A DNA stretch of 64,000 nucleotides from Malachius bipustulatus (lineage: Eukaryota > Arthropoda > Insecta > Coleoptera > Melyridae), in assembly GCA_910589415.1 (NCBI GenBank), contig OU342632.1, positions 33,927,637 to 33,991,636 on the forward strand. Reading direction: 5' to 3'. This document shows, piece by piece, positions 60,895 to 64,000 of the stretch. Both the position numbers and the translations under genes were made by a program. Below the pieces are notes generated by a model. That model searched no databases. It saw nothing but the letters and a program-made list of their open reading frames with translations, and was not told where the DNA came from. Numbering within the stretch: position 1 is the first letter of the stretch; each line of letters begins with the position of its first letter.

Positions 60895-63805
60895 TTACTT
60901 CATCTTCCTAGAACCCTTGGCATATTTCTCATCACTGCTAGATGGTGCAGAATCGCTCGACAAGTAAGGAACCGATTCGTCTTCCTGTGACGAAAAACAC
61001 ATCAGACCCAAGATGTGTTTTTTATCTTTTTTCTCCTTGAAATTGAACGGTGAACTACAGGAATCAACGACCATCTCCTTATCCACCTCGAACTGATACG
61101 GAGATGTACTGGAGCTGATCTTTTCTGGAACTCCAACTCGAACATTTACATCGCTCTCGGTTTCTTCTTTTATGATCGATAGGACAGATTTCTTCTCTTC
61201 TAAACTCATCAAAATCTCTTCATTGAAGTAATTGTTTTTGCCCTCGTCAGTGGGTTCGCCGTTATAATATACGTTGGATATAATTTTTTCTATTTCTTCG
61301 AAATCATTGATCGGCTCTCCCCGATTCATGCCCCGCTTCGTTCTTGGTCTTGCAGAAGAATTACTATCAGTCTCACAGGTTTGGGTAACGGGTTGGACTT
61401 GTTTAGGTCTTTCTTCTTCTCTCCTAATTAATCTTTCATTTTTTTCTTCTTCTAATAGAATATGATAATCTCTTTTATTCTTCAAAGAACAACTTACAGG
61501 GATTTTTGATTTTATTGTACCGGTCCCGGTACCTCTCCTGATGTCTTTTATAACTTGTAAGCTTTGTGAGATTACGATATTTTTTTCGTCATTTACACTG
61601 TGAGTCTTCAATTTCTTTCTCTTCTTTGCTTCCGGTCTAATTTTTGTGATAAAGTTTCGCTTGAGAACCACCCCTTTTGTGTTCATTAGCGGTCGTTTCA
61701 AATTTTCGTAGTTCTGATCAGTTGTTTCCGAGTCGGTATCGGACTCGGTCGTTTCAGTTTCTACTTTTTCTGGTTCGTTTACTCGAGCCTGATTTTCTTG
61801 TTTTGTTGAAAACGATTCTTGTTTATAAGGCTCATTAATTCTTTCATGTTTTTCTTTCTTATCAACATTTGTTTCCTGTTCCAGGTAGCTTTTTAATCTG
61901 CTTATGAAGTTATTCTGTTGTGTTACTTCTGGTTCAGGACTTTCATTTGTTACCTGCTCGGTTTGAGTCGCGTGTTTTGATAAAAAAGCGTTCCCGTAAT
62001 CAGTGGCTTGATTAATCATTTCCCAGTTAGTTTGAGTGGCGCCGGCGCTGCCAGTTGAAAATATATTTTCATATTGTGAAAACGAATCGTTAAAACAATG
62101 TTTATTCTTACTGTAATTATCAAATAATTCGTTCTTCCCATCATTCAAATGATTAACTTTCCGTGCATCCAAAAAAGAATTATTATTATTTAATGCACCG
62201 GGTGAAAAAATATTATCCCCTCCACAAAACTTCCCCAAATCGGCTTGAAAGAAGTCATTAGTCAGAGTCTTATTATTATTAACATCATTAAGACTGTTGA
62301 TAAAAGTGAACTCGTTCAAAAAAGCGCTTTCAGCATATTTATCCTGCAGCTTGTTTTCAAGCAAAGTTTCGCAGATGCCGGTCAACAATTCGGTATTCCC
62401 CTGGCAGCTCCTGGATCTATTCAAAATTTTTCGTATAGCTCTGATCGAATCGTCGCTCTCTATCACCATGGGGTCGTAAATTTTACTTTTCTTCTTGGGG
62501 TAATCGAACTGGACTGTTGTAAAATTGTACGGGGTTCCCGTGAACGGGCTTATATATTTATGCCCTCGCATTGATGACCCCGATTTGCTTTGATGCAACA
62601 TTTTCAATACATCGAGATTAATTTTATTTCTCAAGATATCCACGTTGTAAGCACCGAAATCCAAATTAGCAGGAGTGAACTTCTTATTATTATCAATCGC
62701 TGTGAGCTCATTCAAGAAGGAACAATCTGGTTCACATTCACAGCAGGTTTTACTCGTTTCTTTCTGTGGAGGAGTGTTATTCTCATCCTTATCGCTTTCA
62801 CTGCTGGTGCTCTCTCGTTTCTTAACGGAATCATTATTACAACTGCAACACCGACATCGACGACACCTCGAATGGCAACACCTGCAACAACACTTACACT
62901 TCCTTCTCTTATTCTTGCATTTCTCCCTAACTTTAACAGTATTGATCCCTAAATTTCTAGTACAAACAGTCGTGGTAACCATCTTATCTTCCATTTGTGG
63001 TTTAATCTGTAACTTACAATTATTACACTTCTTTAACCGCTTTGGTGATTTGGCTACATCTGTGCAGCAGCAGCAACAACAACGACAGCAGCAACAACAG
63101 CAATCGCAACACTCAGAATCGCTACCGCTTGAATTGTAATGATCCATCCGGGCTTTAAGATACTTCTCCGAGTCGTGCGACTTCGGTTTGACATTATCGA
63201 CATATCTTCTGACCGGTGTCGGTGTCGTTGATTCATTATTAATCCAAGGCTCAAATTCCTTGAAGTTCTTCCCGTGGTAACCTCCCGGTTTCACAGAACA
63301 AACACACTCAGGACATATTTCAAATGTTCCATTTTTATAAGGGCAATTATGTTCGACAGCTGCAGGTGGAGCAGGCGTTTGTTGGTGGTTGTACGGATGA
63401 GGAGCGCTGTACACACGGTTATGTGAGCTCGGGTCACAACAGCACAACTTCTTACAAAAGGACTTCAAGGGGTGGCAACATTTACGGCTCGGGCGCTGCC
63501 GGTTGTGGACTTGCTGTGGCGGCCTAATTGAAACTTACAATAAGTATCTTGTGTTTATATATTTTAATTTAATCGACTTACTTGTTATGATTCTTGGTAG
63601 GGTTTCTTTTAACCCAAGTGTACCCCCACCAACGATTGAATTGTAGCTCCCAGAGATCGTATCTACCCTCGGGTGGGGGGCCTATTTCTTGCTCGAGAGG
63701 ACACGATGACGGTTTGGGTAGGGTGGGGTTGCAGGGACAATAATTAGCGACGTCTCGTTCAGGGGGGTCATTCGGAGCGGATGGTCTACTAGACATTTGG
63801 GTCAT
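60895..63805 (-). CDS. Cysteine-rich protein with poly-Cys runs, 950 aa, function unknown
   Basis: Two exons: 63805-63582 and 63523-60895, with a 58-bp GT-AG intron and matching phase (AA|G). The ATG at 63805 (MTQMSSRPSAP) is the first in-frame ATG after a stop-containing stretch; another follows three codons later. No family is recognised. Residues 1-92 are Pro/Cys-rich with GRYDLWELQFNRWWGYTW. Residues 94-155 hold Cys pairs such as CPECVC. A dense cluster at 213-228 has 14 Cys in 16 residues, and a second Cys/Arg cluster lies at 277-303. A conserved-looking segment, SFLNELTAIDN to SPFTGTPYNF, lies at about 343-410, and a similar AFLNEF element follows later. The C-terminal half is charged, low complexity and Ser/Glu/Lys-rich. 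There is no signal peptide or membrane segment. Metal binding or palmitoylation of the Cys clusters is inference. Confidence 0.85.
63064..63111 (-). repeat. Trinucleotide (GCA/ACA) tract encoding a poly-Cys run
   Basis: The plus strand is CAG/CAA-type repeat. On the coding (minus) strand it reads mostly TGC/TGT and gives CC-D-CCCCCC-R-CCCCCC. Repeat expansion probably created the run. Confidence 0.85.
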
Positions 63806-64000
63806 GTAACGAGAAACACTTACCACTTAACAAGACTTATTAATCCAGGGATGATGATGATGATGATGGGAGTGATTCATGGATCAGTAATTTTGAATAT
63901 TTACAAAATATAAATAAATATTAATTAATTATTAATGGTGACACATTTTTTTTGGGACACAACAAAAATATTAAACTTGAAGTGACACTATTTTGACAGT
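63806..64000. other. Upstream region of the Cys-rich gene
   Basis: It contains a (GAT)n tract near 63851-63868 and AT-rich sequence. It probably holds the 5' UTR and promoter of the minus-strand gene. Confidence 0.35.

Noticed and set aside
62590..63139. Plus-strand open frames of 120 and 154 codons, including a poly-Gln run
   Set aside because: They are antisense to the 950-aa Cys-rich gene. The minus frame is far longer and has splice support; poly-Gln is the mirror of the trinucleotide tract.

Overview
The window is arthropod, almost certainly insect, nuclear DNA. It is AT-rich, its genes are split by GT-AG introns (many only 47-80 bp), and it carries a single estrogen-related receptor (ERR), a trehalose-type sugar transporter and two retinol-dehydrogenase-like enzymes. 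Repeats dominate the sequence between and inside genes. A beetle would fit, but nothing here fixes the order.

Layout. 1-310 is a decayed 3' end of a non-LTR retrotransposon. 1167-5821 (+) is a two-exon MFS sugar transporter (484 aa). 8281-10001 (+) is a six-exon SDR with intact catalytic residues (327 aa). 11599-10085 (-) is a convergent six-exon SDR (356 aa) that has lost both the catalytic Tyr and Ser. 11.6-32 kb has no recognisable protein gene. It holds foldback elements, MITEs, two clusters of a ~170 bp tandem repeat and a well-formed hammerhead ribozyme motif (28201-28246). ERR coding exons lie at 48257-52719 (+, 450 aa). A candidate GC-rich first exon at about 32.26-32.56 kb would splice in frame over a 15.7 kb intron filled with foldbacks and tandem arrays. 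54165-56855 is a dead, apparently unclassified DNA transposon with TCTTAA duplications, itself hit by a pogo-like MITE. 58.3-60.5 kb is a degenerate tandem array. 63805-60895 (-) is a two-exon gene for an unfamiliar 950-aa cysteine-rich protein with poly-Cys runs.

The four best gene models rest on open frames whose splice phases close exactly. The two SDRs share intron positions and are probably old paralogues, one active and one a likely pseudoenzyme. No joint pathway links the other genes. The strongest leads are the hammerhead ribozyme, the pseudoenzyme SDR, the poly-Cys protein, the TCTTAA transposon and a set of palindromic elements ending in CAGGGTG-like sequence.
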